A model generated the notes under the pieces. The model was not told the origin of the DNA and searched no databases. It worked only from the letters and a program-made list of their open reading frames with translations. 64,000 bases of DNA from Microbacterium sp. ProA8 (lineage in GTDB: Bacteria > Actinomycetota > Actinomycetes > Actinomycetales > Microbacteriaceae): NCBI RefSeq assembly GCF_039905635.1, contig NZ_CP157000.1, positions 1,302,001 through 1,366,000 on the forward strand, written 5' to 3'. Below, piece after piece: positions 1 to 8,617 of the stretch (within the stretch, counting starts at the first letter, position 1; each line of letters opens with the position of its first letter). The position numbers were made by a program, and so were the translations under genes.

Positions 1-76
1 CATGCGCGGCATGGCGCACACGCTGAGCGACGAAGGTGCTCGAGGCACCCGCTCCGCAGACCACAAGGATCCTCAT
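1..76 (-). CDS. PTS EIIB component, lactose/cellobiose or ascorbate type (5' end only)
   Basis: Only the first 25 codons lie in the window; the gene runs off the left edge. The peptide begins MRILVVCGAGASSTFVAQRV, which is the N-terminal beta strand and phosphocysteine loop (Cys7, CGAGxSST) of sugar-phosphotransferase EIIB domains. EIIB takes a phosphate from EIIA and passes it to the sugar entering through EIIC. A strong ribosome binding site (GAGGAGG on the minus strand, plus-strand 84-90) sits 7 bases before the ATG. The gene is divergent from a BglG/MtlR-type PTS regulator at 213, the usual partner of such an operon. The exact sugar cannot be told from this fragment. Confidence 0.75.
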   Translation of the reverse strand, partial: MRILVVCGAGASSTFVAQRVRHAAH

Positions 77-83
77 CGACCCG

Positions 84-90
84 CCTCCTC
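84..90 (-). promoter_or_regulatory. Ribosome binding site of the PTS EIIB gene
   Basis: GAGGAGG on the minus strand, 7 bases before the ATG at 76. It is one of the few strong Shine-Dalgarno sites at a unit head in this window and fixes the start of a gene otherwise cut by the window edge. Confidence 0.7.
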
Positions 91-212
91 AAGGGCCATT
101 CTTGTGAGAACGCTGGGAGGGGACAACCACTCCTTCTTCCGCGGGGGAGGAAACGCCGCCATGCGGAGCACCGCGCAGCCGCCGTTCCCGCGCCGGAGCA
201 TGGCAGCCGTGG

Positions 213-2174
213 TTGACTGGGCAGGTGACCCGGGCCCGGCAGGATCGTGTGCTCGGACTGCTCCTGCGCGACGGCGACTGGGTGACCGCATCCGCCCTCG
301 CGGACGCCCTCGGCGTCACCCCTCGCAGCATCCGGTCGTACGTGACCGCGGCGAACGCCCGCGTCGCCCCGGGGGTCGCGGTCGAGTCGGGTCCGCAGGG
401 ATACCGGGCCGGTTCCGAGGCCGCCGCCGCGCTCCGGGCGGGCAGCGACGCCGGCACGCCGCGCGACCGCCTGCACACGCTGGTGCGGGCGCTCCTCGAC
501 GCGGCCGACGGCATCGATGTGTTCGAGACCGCCGATACCCTGCACGTCTCGCCGGCGACACTCGACGCCGACCTCGCGCGGGTGCGTGGCCTGCTCGGCG
601 GAACAGAGCTGACCCTCGAGCGCTCCGCATCGCGCGCCCGGCTGCGCGGCACCGAGGGTGCCCAGCGCCGGCTCCTCAGCAAACTCGCGCATGACGAGAT
701 GGATGCCGGATCCTTCGACCTCGCGGCCCTCCGGCGCACGCTCGGCGAGGGGTCGGTCGGTGCCCAGGCGTTCGGGCCGTTCAAGACCGAGCTCGTCGCG
801 CGACTGGGGGAGCTGGGCTGGTTCGTCAACGAGTTCGGCATCGCCGACGTGGTCATGCACATCGCGATCGCGGCCGACCGCACCGCGCGGGACCGCCCGC
901 TCGACGCCATCGGCACCGAGGGCGCTGCCGCCCGTGACCGGCCTACGCAGACCCAGGTGGCGGCGATCATCGCCGACCTGTCGGAGCGGCACCTCCAGGT
1001 GCACCTCGGCAGTGCCGACCTGCAGCATCTCGCCACCCTCGTGCTGACCCGGGTCGTCGCACCGGACGGGCTCGAGGGCGCGGCATCCGCCACCGCGCCG
1101 TCCACCCTCGATCCTGAGGTCGAGGCCGCGGTGCACGACGTCGTGACCGCCGCCGCCGAGGAATTCCTCGTCGACATCGCCCACGACGACTTCGTAGCGC
1201 GGCTGGCCCTGCACGTGCAGAACCTGCTGCACCGCGCCCGCGAGCAGGCCTGGTCGCGCAACCCGCTCACGCGGTCGCTCAAGTCGACGTACCCGATGAT
1301 CTTCGAGGTGGCGGTCTTCATCGCGAGCCGCCTGCAGCAGCGCCTGGGCATCCCGCTGCCCGACGACGAGATCGCCTACATCGCGATGCACGTCGGCGGC
1401 CGCCTCGAGCGCAGCCGCCGCGCCGACCAGCTGCTGACCGCGACCATCGTGTGCCCGGGCTACTACGACCTGCACGAGTTGCTGCGCTCGAGCGTCGACC
1501 GCTCGCTCGGCCAGGCCATCGAGGTCGTCGGCGTCGAGACGCGCGTCGATCCGGACTGGGCGTCGATCGACACCGACCTGGTGCTGACGACCATCGATCC
1601 GCCCGTGACGAACGAGCGGATCGTCCGCATCCAGCCGTTCCTGACCGACACCGACGTCGAACGCGTGCAGGCGGCCGCGGGCCGCATCCGCCGCTCGCGG
1701 CGGCTGGCGCGGCTGCGGGCCGAGCTCGAGCGCTACTTCGAGCCGTCGGCCTTCCTGCGAGGGCTCGACGACGCGGCGGTCGCCGGCGAGGAGGGCGTGA
1801 TCCGGACGCTCGGCGCGCTGCTCCTGGAGCGCGGTGTCATCGACGCCGAGTACATCGAGCGCACGATCGAGCGCGAGCGGCTCTCGTCCACGGCGTTCAC
1901 CGATGCCCTGGCCGTGCCGCATGCGCTCGAGATGACGGCATCCCGCACCGCGATCGCCATCGGCATCGCCGACCCCTCGATCGCGTGGGGCGACGGGCGC
2001 GTGCAGGTCGTGGCCCTCGTCGCCTTCTCCGAGACCGACCGCGAGGCGTTCCAGACCGTGTTCGAGCAGTTCGTCGAGGTGTTCAGCGAGCGCGACAGCG
2101 TGCAGCGCATCGTCCGCCGCGGAACGGACTTCAACGCCTTCCTGGACGAGCTCGTCGCCGTCATCGACGGCTGA
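213..2174 (+). CDS. BglG/MtlR-family PTS-controlled transcriptional regulator
   Basis: This 653-residue protein has the full MtlR/LicR layout: an N-terminal helix-turn-helix (about 5-60, SALADALGVTPRSIRSYV), a second HTH-like segment (about 85-130), two PRD domains (about 175-285 and 295-400, ending in IAYIAMHVGG), an EIIB-like domain (about 408-495, Cys in TATIVCPGYYD) and an EIIA type-2 domain (about 515-650) with the active-site His in AVPHALE. Such proteins activate or antiterminate a PTS operon and are controlled by phosphorylation of PRD, EIIB and EIIA sites. The gene is divergent from the EIIB gene at 76, its probable target. The start is TTG at 213; GTG at 225 is an alternative, and neither has a good ribosome site. 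Confidence 0.85.
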   Translation: MTGQVTRARQDRVLGLLLRDGDWVTASALADALGVTPRSIRSYVTAANARVAPGVAVESGPQGYRAGSEAAAALRAGSDAGTPRDRLHTLVRALLDAADGIDVFETADTLHVSPATLDADLARVRGLLGGTELTLERSASRARLRGTEGAQRRLLSKLAHDEMDAGSFDLAALRRTLGEGSVGAQAFGPFKTELVARLGELGWFVNEFGIADVVMHIAIAADRTARDRPLDAIGTEGAAARDRPTQTQVAAIIADLSERHLQVHLGSADLQHLATLVLTRVVAPDGLEGAASATAPSTLDPEVEAAVHDVVTAAAEEFLVDIAHDDFVARLALHVQNLLHRAREQAWSRNPLTRSLKSTYPMIFEVAVFIASRLQQRLGIPLPDDEIAYIAMHVGGRLERSRRADQLLTATIVCPGYYDLHELLRSSVDRSLGQAIEVVGVETRVDPDWASIDTDLVLTTIDPPVTNERIVRIQPFLTDTDVERVQAAAGRIRRSRRLARLRAELERYFEPSAFLRGLDDAAVAGEEGVIRTLGALLLERGVIDAEYIERTIERERLSSTAFTDALAVPHALEMTASRTAIAIGIADPSIAWGDGRVQVVALVAFSETDREAFQTVFEQFVEVFSERDSVQRIVRRGTDFNAFLDELVAVIDG

Positions 2175-2200
2175 CCCCATCGCATCCGCGGTTCTTCTCA

Positions 2201-2269
2201 GGTTCGGGGCGCATTTCCTCCGTCGGGGCGCAGAGTCTGCGCCCCAACGGAGAGAACGCGCCCCGAACC
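2201..2269. repeat. Nested palindromic intergenic repeat, copy 1
   Basis: The outer arms GGTTCGGGGCGC (2201-2212) and GCGCCCCGAACC (2258-2269) are perfect complements. Inside them a second stem pairs GGGGCGCAGA (2225-2234) with TCTGCGCCCC (2236-2245), flanked by TCCGT/AACGGA. The element lies between convergent genes and could end transcription from both sides. A second copy is at 3411-3479. Confidence 0.85.
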
Positions 2270-2313
2270 TGGTGAGTAGGGGCGAGCGGTCCGGTCCGTG
2301 GGCGGCGGCGGGC

Positions 2314-3270
2314 TCAGCACAGAGGGTGGATGCCGAACGCCGCGAGCCGTGCGCCCAGGTGGGCGGCCGTGCGCAGGTGCGGCCACCCCCAGCGGGCGAA
2401 GCGGCGCTGGGTCGTCCCGCGGATCCAGTCCTCTCGCTGCTTCTCTTCATCGAGTGCCTGCGACGACGTGCGCCCGTCGAGGAGTCGGCCGTTCACGTAC
2501 TTGATCGCACCGTCGAACTCTCCGAGCGCGGCGATGTCCTCAAGGCCGAAGTCGACGAAGTAGGCCGTGTTCCGTGGTCCTGCCACCGCCACCTGCAGCT
2601 GAATTGCTCGGAACCCCAGGTCGTGCAGGCGGATGCGACTGATGCTCTCGCCCGGAAGCTGCGCACGCCCGTCGGCGAAATCGAGCACACGCCGTGCGCG
2701 CGTCTGCCCGTGCGCTGCTCGTCGCACGATCTCGAACACCCTCTGCCGGAAGTCCTCGGCGCCGTCGAAGTCGTACCGACCGGGGCCGGTGACGAACTGC
2801 TGGCGCAGCGCCGCGTCGGTGATGGTCACCCCCTGCTCGAAGGTGGTGGTGCGCGCGACATCGGCCACCGTGCGCAGGAGCGAGGTGACGCGCATGCCCT
2901 CCAGCACGACGACGTGGTCGTCGGGGAGTTCCCCGCGATGGCGTACGACCCCTGCGGCGGCACCAGGGCGCCCGGTGGCGGCGATCACATGGACGCGATC
3001 CCGGTCATCCGCGCGATACAGGGGCAGACCGTGCACAGCGGCCGCCGTCTCGTGGGACACGACCGGCGGGGTCGTTGAGACCGCCGTCAGTGCCTGGGCC
3101 CGTGCCACGGAGCGGGCTTCGGGTTTGGCTGCGTTCCACGCGTCGCCGCGCACGAACACCCCGGGCCGAACCTTGACCACTGATCCCGCACGAAGCGCGG
3201 CCGCCAGCCGGCGCGGGCTCATACCGAGCAGGACGAGATCGTGGTGACGGAGCAGGCGCATCGGTGGCAT
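2314..3270 (-). CDS. AbiEi-like winged-helix protein with C-terminal nuclease-like domain
   Basis: This 318-residue protein has an N-terminal winged-helix region like AbiEi-family antitoxins (RHHDLVLLGMSPRRLAAALR, then VVKVRPGVFVRGDAW and VSHETAAAVHGLPL). The C-terminal part contains DFGLEDIAALGEFDGAIKY, a D...ExDGxxKY pattern like PD-(D/E)xK/DUF559 nuclease-like domains common in actinobacteria. AbiEi proteins are antitoxins that repress their own operon, but no AbiEii nucleotidyltransferase toxin gene is adjacent, so the protein stands alone. The first ATG at 3270 is preceded by CAGGCT at a 6-base distance, matching the leaderless start pattern of this window; a second ATG is at 3261. The family is fairly clear, the function is not. 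Confidence 0.7.
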   Translation of the reverse strand: MPPMRLLRHHDLVLLGMSPRRLAAALRAGSVVKVRPGVFVRGDAWNAAKPEARSVARAQALTAVSTTPPVVSHETAAAVHGLPLYRADDRDRVHVIAATGRPGAAAGVVRHRGELPDDHVVVLEGMRVTSLLRTVADVARTTTFEQGVTITDAALRQQFVTGPGRYDFDGAEDFRQRVFEIVRRAAHGQTRARRVLDFADGRAQLPGESISRIRLHDLGFRAIQLQVAVAGPRNTAYFVDFGLEDIAALGEFDGAIKYVNGRLLDGRTSSQALDEEKQREDWIRGTTQRRFARWGWPHLRTAAHLGARLAAFGIHPLC

Positions 3271-3276
3271 GCGTCG

Positions 3277-3282
3277 AGCCTG
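3277..3282 (-). promoter_or_regulatory. -10-like box CAGGCT of the AbiEi-like gene
   Basis: CAGGCT on the minus strand, 6 bases before the ATG at 3270; leaderless-type spacing. Confidence 0.4.
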
Positions 3283-3410
3283 CTCACAGCCCGCGCGCGG
3301 TGCGGACTCCCGTGGCGCCGACCGTGGAGAAGCGGCCGACGAGCCGCGAATGGCCGGGGTCGGGAGGAGCGGGTGTTGCGGTGGCGGGGCGCAGCATCCG
3401 TCCCTCCTCT

Positions 3411-3479
3411 GGTTCGGGGCGCAAAATCTCAGTTGGGGCGGAGATTCTGCGCCCCAACGGAGAGAACGCGCCCCAAACC
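3411..3479. repeat. Nested palindromic intergenic repeat, copy 2
   Basis: Second copy of the element at 2201-2269, in the same orientation. The outer arms are GGTTCGGGGCGC (3411-3422) and GCGCCCCAAACC (3468-3479), and the right half (TCTGCGCCCCAACGG and following bases) is nearly identical to copy 1. The left inner arm has diverged. The two copies flank the AbiEi-like gene. Confidence 0.85.
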
Positions 3480-3549
3480 CGACAAGGTCCCGGGGGAGGG
3501 GCCGAGGAGGCGAGGAAGGGCCGGGCGGGACGGATGCCGGTGCGGCGGG

Positions 3550-4134
3550 TCAGCCGCGGGCGAGGCGCTCGGTGAGGCCGAGGCGCACCGCCGGCCACTC
3601 GTGGGGGAGGATCGAGAAGACCACGGTGTCGCGCAGCGTGCCGTCGGGCCCGAGGCGGTGGTTGCGCAGCACGCCGTCCTGTCGGGCACCGAGGCGGGCG
3701 ATGGCCGCGCGCGACTGGAGGTTGTGCCAGTGGGTGCGAAACTCGACAGCGATCGCATCGCACGCCTCGAACGCATGGCCGAGCAGCAGCAGCTTCGACG
3801 CCGTGTTCACCGCGGTGCGCTGCGCCTCTCGTCCGATCCAGGTGTGGCCGATCTCGACGTGGCGGTTGGGCTGGTCGATGTTGCAGAAGGTGGTGGTCCC
3901 CACCACGCGTCCGGTGTCGAGGTTGCGCACCGCCCAGGGATTCATATGGCCCTCGTCGCGCCATGCCAGACGCCGCGCGATGTCGGCGCCGACCCCCTCG
4001 GCACGCGGCACCGAGGTGTACCAGGTGTGCTCGAGGCCGACGGCCGCCGCCGCGAGATCGGCTTCGTGCTCGGGCGCGAGCGGCTCGAGGCGCACGTACT
4101 CGTTCTCCAGCGCGATGGGCAGGGTGAGCAGCAT
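3550..4134 (-). CDS. GNAT-family N-acetyltransferase (RimJ/RimL-like)
   Basis: A 194-residue protein covering one GNAT domain. It starts with the typical ENEYVRLEPLAPEH segment, followed by the central strand (NPWAVRNLDTGRVVGTTTF), VEIGHTWIGREAQRTAVNTASK, where the acetyl-CoA-binding region is expected, and the C-terminal RFTHWHN-like segment (VEFRTHWHNLQSRAAIARLGA) of RimJ/RimL-type enzymes. These transfer acetyl groups to amines of proteins or small molecules; the substrate here is unknown. ATG at 4134 is preceded by TAGGCT at 6 bases, so the transcript is probably leaderless. It is divergent from the ABC importer operon. Confidence 0.85.
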   Translation of the reverse strand: MLLTLPIALENEYVRLEPLAPEHEADLAAAAVGLEHTWYTSVPRAEGVGADIARRLAWRDEGHMNPWAVRNLDTGRVVGTTTFCNIDQPNRHVEIGHTWIGREAQRTAVNTASKLLLLGHAFEACDAIAVEFRTHWHNLQSRAAIARLGARQDGVLRNHRLGPDGTLRDTVVFSILPHEWPAVRLGLTERLARG

Positions 4135-4140
4135 GCTCCG

Positions 4141-4146
4141 AGCCTA
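4141..4146 (-). promoter_or_regulatory. -10 box TAGGCT of the GNAT gene
   Basis: TAGGCT on the minus strand, 6 bases before ATG at 4134; leaderless-type spacing. Confidence 0.55.
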
Positions 4147-4225
4147 GGGCTCGATGTGCATGTCACAGCGCCGACATACTTCGCAATTGTTCTGCCGATC
4201 GAAGCCTCGCTCGCACGGGCCGACC

Positions 4226-4231
4226 TAGGCT
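4226..4231 (+). promoter_or_regulatory. -10 box TAGGCT of the peptide ABC importer operon
   Basis: TAGGCT lies about 52 bases before the ATG at 4284, leaving a leader of roughly 45 bases with an AGAGGA ribosome site near 4267. This is one of the few leadered units here. No clear -35 is visible. Confidence 0.4.
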
Positions 4232-4283
4232 CGAACGGTGCGTTCATTCGGGCGCATGCACAGCGAAGAGGACTCGAACCACG

Positions 4284-5867
4284 ATGAAGACCCAAGAGCT
4301 CGTAAAGACGAGACGGCGAGTGATCGCCCCCATCGCACTGGCACTGGCGGCGACCATCGGACTGGCCGCGTGCGCGCAGGGCGACGCGGCACCTGAGACG
4401 ACCGGCGCCGAGGCGACCGGCCAGCTCACCTACGCGATCGCGAGCGACCCGACCTCGCTCAACCCGATCAATGTCGCCGACCGCTGGGGTCTGACCGTCA
4501 CCAACCTCGTCTACTCGCCGCTCGCGCGGGTCGAGGGCGACGGCACGGTCGTGAACGAGCTGGCCGAGTCCATCGAGCCGGCCGATGACGGCCTGTCGGT
4601 CACGGTCACCCTCAAGGAGGACCTCAAGTGGTCCGACGGAGAGCCCCTGACCGCCGACGACGTCGTCTTCACCTACACGAACAAGGCGGTGCGTGAGAAC
4701 GGCAACGCCGACCTGCTGTACGTCGGCGACCAGCCCATCACGGCCGAGGCGGCCGACGAGCGCACCGTCGTCTTCAACCTGCCGAGCGTGAGCGCGGCGG
4801 CCCTCAGCAACATCGCGACCGAGACGTACATCATCCCCGAGCACGTGTACGGCGACGTCACCGACTTCTCGGTGTCGGAGCTCGACCCGATCGCGGTCGG
4901 CTCGGGACCCTACAAGCTCACGGAGTACGAGCGCGGCCAGTACCTCACGTTCGAGGCGAACGAGAACTACTACGGCGAGGCGCCGAACATCCCCGAGGTC
5001 ACGCTGCGGATCGTGGCCGACGCCGACACGGTCAAGACGGCGTTGCAGACCGGTGAGGTGGACGCCTCGTTCGCGACGCCCGCCCAGATCACCGAGCTCG
5101 AGGGCGCCGGCCTGAACGTCTACCCGTACGCAGAGGGACGCGTCGCCTACGTCGGCCTCAACGCCGCCAAGCTCACCGACCCGAAGGTGCGCCAGGCGAT
5201 CTTCTTCGCCCTCGACCGCGAAGAGATCAACACCGGGGCGTTCCTGAGCGACGAGTACTACGAGAACGCGTACACGATCCTCCCGCCGAGCAACGCGTTC
5301 GCGACGGAGGACGTCGAGAAGTACGAGCAGGACACGGATGCCTCGGCGGCCCTCCTCGAAGAGGCCGGCGTCTCGGACCTCTCGATCACGCTGGCGTACG
5401 CCGGTGCAGATCCGGCGCAGACCACGGAGGCGACGCTCATCCAGCAGCAGCTGCAGGATGCCGGGATCACGGTCGAGCTCGCCGGCATCGAGCCCGCGGC
5501 GGTCTTCGAGGAGATCCAGAAGGGCGCCGAGTCGCAGTACGACGCATTCCTCGGCGGTTACATCATGGGTCAGGACCCCGACGCGTACAGCCTGCTGTAC
5601 CGCACCGGCGCCTCGGCCAACTACTTCTCGTACTCGAACCCGGCCACGGACGCGCTGTTCGACCAGGGCGCCGTCGAGCTCGACCCCGAGGCCCGCGCGG
5701 CGGTCTACGCCGAGCTGCAGGCGCAGATCGCCGAGGACGCGGTGGTCTTCCCGCTCGCCGACAACCTCAAGATCCTCGCGGTGAACCCGCGGATCGGCGG
5801 CGTCGACGAGGCGAAGCTCGTGCCCATCTACACGCTGGAGAACTTCGGGCTGCTCACCGAGCAGTAA
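4284..5867 (+). CDS. Extracellular solute-binding lipoprotein of a peptide-type ABC importer
   Basis: A 527-residue family-5 solute-binding protein (DppA/OppA type). The signal peptide (RTRR-like basic start, hydrophobic 13-27) ends in the lipobox LAAC with Cys30 as the lipid-anchored residue. The mature part begins QLTYAIASDPTSLNPINVAD and contains the family signature EPLTADDVVFTYTNKAV. It should capture peptides or similar solutes outside the membrane and deliver them to the permeases encoded downstream. It is first in a five-gene operon and is separated from the permease gene by a strong hairpin, which would let its mRNA accumulate above that of the membrane parts. The substrate (oligopeptide, dipeptide, other) cannot be fixed from sequence. 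Confidence 0.92.
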   Translation: MKTQELVKTRRRVIAPIALALAATIGLAACAQGDAAPETTGAEATGQLTYAIASDPTSLNPINVADRWGLTVTNLVYSPLARVEGDGTVVNELAESIEPADDGLSVTVTLKEDLKWSDGEPLTADDVVFTYTNKAVRENGNADLLYVGDQPITAEAADERTVVFNLPSVSAAALSNIATETYIIPEHVYGDVTDFSVSELDPIAVGSGPYKLTEYERGQYLTFEANENYYGEAPNIPEVTLRIVADADTVKTALQTGEVDASFATPAQITELEGAGLNVYPYAEGRVAYVGLNAAKLTDPKVRQAIFFALDREEINTGAFLSDEYYENAYTILPPSNAFATEDVEKYEQDTDASAALLEEAGVSDLSITLAYAGADPAQTTEATLIQQQLQDAGITVELAGIEPAAVFEEIQKGAESQYDAFLGGYIMGQDPDAYSLLYRTGASANYFSYSNPATDALFDQGAVELDPEARAAVYAELQAQIAEDAVVFPLADNLKILAVNPRIGGVDEAKLVPIYTLENFGLLTEQ

Positions 5868-5876
5868 GGGACGAAT

Positions 5877-5911
5877 GGATGCCGGCGGCCGAGGTTCGGC
5901 CGCCGGCATCC
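5877..5911 (+). terminator. Intercistronic hairpin between binding protein and permease genes
   Basis: A perfect 16-bp stem (5877-5892 with 5896-5911; arms begin GGATGCCGGCGG and end CCGCCGGCATCC) closes a 3-base loop 9 bases after the binding-protein stop. It is followed by GTTTC and not a U-run. It probably acts as a partial terminator or an RNase-blocking stem that favours the upstream message. Confidence 0.8.
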
Positions 5912-5940
5912 GTTTCATCGTCCGCCCGAAAGGAGAACCG

Positions 5941-6900
5941 ATGGCGGTCTACATCCTGCGCCGTCTGCTGCAGGTCCTTCCGATGCTGCTGCTGGTGACG
6001 TTCGTCGTCTTCCTGCTGCTGCACGCGGCGCCGTACGACGTCGTCGACACGATCACGACGCCGCAGATGTCGGAGGAGACCCAGGCGGCGATACGCGCCC
6101 GCTACGGTCTCGACCAGCCCATCGTCGTGCAGTACGGGCTCTGGCTGGCCAACGTGGTGCAGGGCGATCTCGGCTACTCGCTGGTGAGCCGGCAACCCAT
6201 CGCCGAGGAGCTGGCCGCCCGCATCCCGAACACGATCCTGCTCGTGGCTCCGGCCTACTTCGCCGCTCTTGTCATCGCCGTGGTGCTCGGCCTGATCGCC
6301 GGCTCCCGTCGCGGCACCCTCGTCGACAAGACGATCGACGGCATCGCCGGCATCGGCATCGCCACACCGTCATTCTGGTTCGCGCTGCTGGTCATCTACG
6401 TCTTCGGGTACCAGCTGCGGTGGTTCCCCATCATCGGCATGCACTCCGTGGGCAAGCAGGGCGACCCCGTCGACTTCCTCCTGCACTTCGTGATGCCGTT
6501 CCTGGTGCTCGTGGTGGCGTTCTTCCCCGAGCTCGCCCGCTACGTGCGGGCGGCCACGATCAGTCAGCTCTCGCAGGACTACGTGCTCGTGCAGCGCGGT
6601 TTCGGCGCTTCGCGTGGTCAGGTGCTCACGCGCCATGTCGGCCGCAACGTGATGCTTCCGATCATCACCCAGCTGGGCCTCGCCCTCCCGATCCTCGTGA
6701 CCGGTGCCATCGTCACCGAGTCGATCTTCGGCTGGCCGGGGATCGGGCCGTACTTCCTGACCGCGACCCGCAGCCTCGACTACCCGGTCGTGCTCGCCGT
6801 GCTGCTGCTGTCGGCGGTGCTCGTGATCCTGGGCAACCTCATCGCCGACATCCTGTACGTGGTCGTCGACCCGCGCATCCGGATCGGAGGGGGCTCATGA
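5941..6900 (+). CDS. Peptide-type ABC importer permease, DppB/OppB family
   Basis: A 319-residue integral membrane protein of the BPD_transp_1 family. It starts MAVYILRRLLQVLPMLLLVT, the standard DppB opening, and has the EAA-loop region FGASRGQVLTRHVGRNVMLP where the ATPase docks, then ESIFGWPGIG. Six membrane segments are expected. The ATG at 5941 has a clean AAAGGAG ribosome site (5929-5935). An in-frame ATG further upstream at 5875 would overlap the intercistronic hairpin and is unlikely. The stop overlaps the next gene by ATGA, so translation is coupled. Confidence 0.93.
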   Translation: MAVYILRRLLQVLPMLLLVTFVVFLLLHAAPYDVVDTITTPQMSEETQAAIRARYGLDQPIVVQYGLWLANVVQGDLGYSLVSRQPIAEELAARIPNTILLVAPAYFAALVIAVVLGLIAGSRRGTLVDKTIDGIAGIGIATPSFWFALLVIYVFGYQLRWFPIIGMHSVGKQGDPVDFLLHFVMPFLVLVVAFFPELARYVRAATISQLSQDYVLVQRGFGASRGQVLTRHVGRNVMLPIITQLGLALPILVTGAIVTESIFGWPGIGPYFLTATRSLDYPVVLAVLLLSAVLVILGNLIADILYVVVDPRIRIGGGS

Positions 6901-7769
6901 CCGCCACCACGCCCAACGTCGCCGCCGCCATCGATGCGACTGCCCTGGTGCACCGCACCCGCTCGTTCCGCTCGGTCGCGTCGCTGCTGGCGATCGCGTT
7001 CCTCGTCGTGGTCGGTGCCGTGTCGCTCCTCGCACCGCTGCTCCCGCTGGATCCGACCTCGACCGACCTTGCGATCCGCTGGCAGCCGCCGAGCGCCGCC
7101 CACTGGTTCGGCACCGACGAGCTCGGCCGCGACTATTTCTCGCGCGTCGTCTACGGCGGGCGCATCTCGCTGACCGTCGGCATCCTGGCGATGACGGCGG
7201 CCACCGCGATCGGCGTCGTCGTGGGTCTCGTCGCAGGATACGCCGGCGGGCGGATCGACGACCTCCTCATGCGGTTCGTCGACTTCCTGTCGTCGATCCC
7301 ATGGATGGTGCTCGTGATCGTCGCCAGCGTGTTCCTCAAGCCGGGGCTCTGGACCATCATCTTCGTGATCGGCGTGTTCTCGTGGATGGCGACGGCCCGC
7401 CTCGTGCGCGCCGAGACGCTGACCCTGCGGGAGCGCGCGTTCGTGCGGTACGCCCGCTACATCGGCGTACGACGCGAGCTCGTGATGTGGCGGCACGTGG
7501 TGCCCGATGCCGCGCCGACGATCATCGTCGCCGCGACGGCCAGCATCTCGACCGCGATCCTCACCGAGTCGGCGCTGAGCTTCCTCGGCCTCGGCATCCA
7601 GCCGCCGATGGCGTCGTGGGGGAGTCTCCTCGAATCGGCACAGGGCAGCCTGCAGACCGCGCCGTACCTGGCGCTGATCCCCGGCATCCTGATCCTGCTC
7701 ACGGTGCTGTCGTTCAACGTCCTCGGCGATGCCCTGCGGCAATCGGTCAGCGAAGGAGGAGCGGCATGA
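6897..7769 (+). CDS. Peptide-type ABC importer permease, DppC/OppC family
   Basis: A 290-residue second permease. The N-terminal segment with one membrane helix leads to the DppC hallmark HWFGTDELGRDYFSRVVYGG (about 78-97). The EAA loop (about 180-200, VRYARYIGVRRELVMWRHVVP) and SALSFLGLGIQPPMASWG complete the family pattern. It pairs with the DppB-like protein to form the channel. The start ATG overlaps the previous stop (ATGA), and the stop overlaps the next start in the same way. Confidence 0.93.
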   Translation: MTATTPNVAAAIDATALVHRTRSFRSVASLLAIAFLVVVGAVSLLAPLLPLDPTSTDLAIRWQPPSAAHWFGTDELGRDYFSRVVYGGRISLTVGILAMTAATAIGVVVGLVAGYAGGRIDDLLMRFVDFLSSIPWMVLVIVASVFLKPGLWTIIFVIGVFSWMATARLVRAETLTLRERAFVRYARYIGVRRELVMWRHVVPDAAPTIIVAATASISTAILTESALSFLGLGIQPPMASWGSLLESAQGSLQTAPYLALIPGILILLTVLSFNVLGDALRQSVSEGGAA

Positions 7770-8617
7770 CGGTCCCCGATCCCGCGACCGCGCCGACGGG
7801 TGCCCACGGCGCAGCCGACGACGTGCTGCTGAGCGTCGAGGGGCTCGACGTCGATCTGCCCGGCCGCACCGGCGGCCGCGTCCGCGTCCTCGACGACGTC
7901 TCGTTCGCGGTGCCGCGCGGCCGCGTCGTCGGGATCGTCGGCGAGTCCGGCTCGGGCAAGACGATGCTGCTGCGCGCGCTCCTCGGCATCCTTCCCGACG
8001 GCGCGACGCGCGGGTGGCGGCGCGTCGTCCTCGACGGCCGTGACATCACCGCCGCGGCGTCGAGCGAGCGGCTGCCGGCGGCGATGGTCTTCCAGGACCC
8101 GATGACCTCGTTCAATCCGCTCGTGCGGATCGGTGCGCATCTGGTCGAGGTCGCGCGGCGATTCCAGCGGGTCGGGCGCCGCCAAGCGACGGCGCTCGCG
8201 CGCGAGGCGCTCGTCGCGGTGCGCATCCCCGACCCCGACCGCGTGCTCTCGCGCTACCCGCACGAGCTGTCGGGCGGCATGCGCCAGCGCGCGATGATCG
8301 CGATGGCGCTTCTCGCGCAGCCGGAGCTGCTCCTCGCGGACGAGCCGACGACGGCGCTGGATGCCACGATCCAGGCGCAGATCCTCGCGCTGCTGCGCGC
8401 GCTGCAGGCCGAGCGCGCGCTGACCGTGCTCATCGTGACGCACGACCTGGCCGTCGTCGCCGCCGTGTGCGACGACGTGCTCGTGATGAAGGACGGCCGC
8501 ATCGTCGAGTCGGGCGACGTGGATCGCGTCTTCCGCGAGCCGCAGCATCCGTACACCCGAGAGCTGCTGGATGCCGCACCGGGCGGACCGTCGACGCTCG
8601 GGGAGGAGGACGCATGA
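7766..8617 (+). CDS. Peptide-type ABC importer ATPase, DppD/OppD family
   Basis: A 283-residue ATPase energising the importer. Walker A is GESGSGKTM, the Q-loop is [12 protein letters not shown], the signature is [15 protein letters not shown], Walker B is [12 protein letters not shown] and the switch His is in VTHDL. The C-terminal [16 protein letters not shown] is the oligopeptide-transporter ATPase tail. It is a little shorter than the usual 320-350 residues, with an abbreviated C-terminal region. It overlaps both neighbours by ATGA. Confidence 0.93.
   Translation: MTVPDPATAPTGAHGAADDVLLSVEGLDVDLPGRTGGRVRVLDDVSFAVPRGRVVGIVGESGSGKTMLLRALLGILPDGATRGWRRVVLDGRDITAAASSERLPAAMVFQDPMTSFNPLVRIGAHLVEVARRFQRVGRRQATALAREALVAVRIPDPDRVLSRYPHELSGGMRQRAMIAMALLAQPELLLADEPTTALDATIQAQILALLRALQAERALTVLIVTHDLAVVAAVCDDVLVMKDGRIVESGDVDRVFREPQHPYTRELLDAAPGGPSTLGEEDA

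Noticed and set aside
3942..5918. Long minus-strand open frame opposite the binding-protein gene
   Set aside because: Arg/Asp/Val-rich and without any motif; the plus-strand lipoprotein with lipobox and family signatures explains the region. High GC makes long antisense frames common here.
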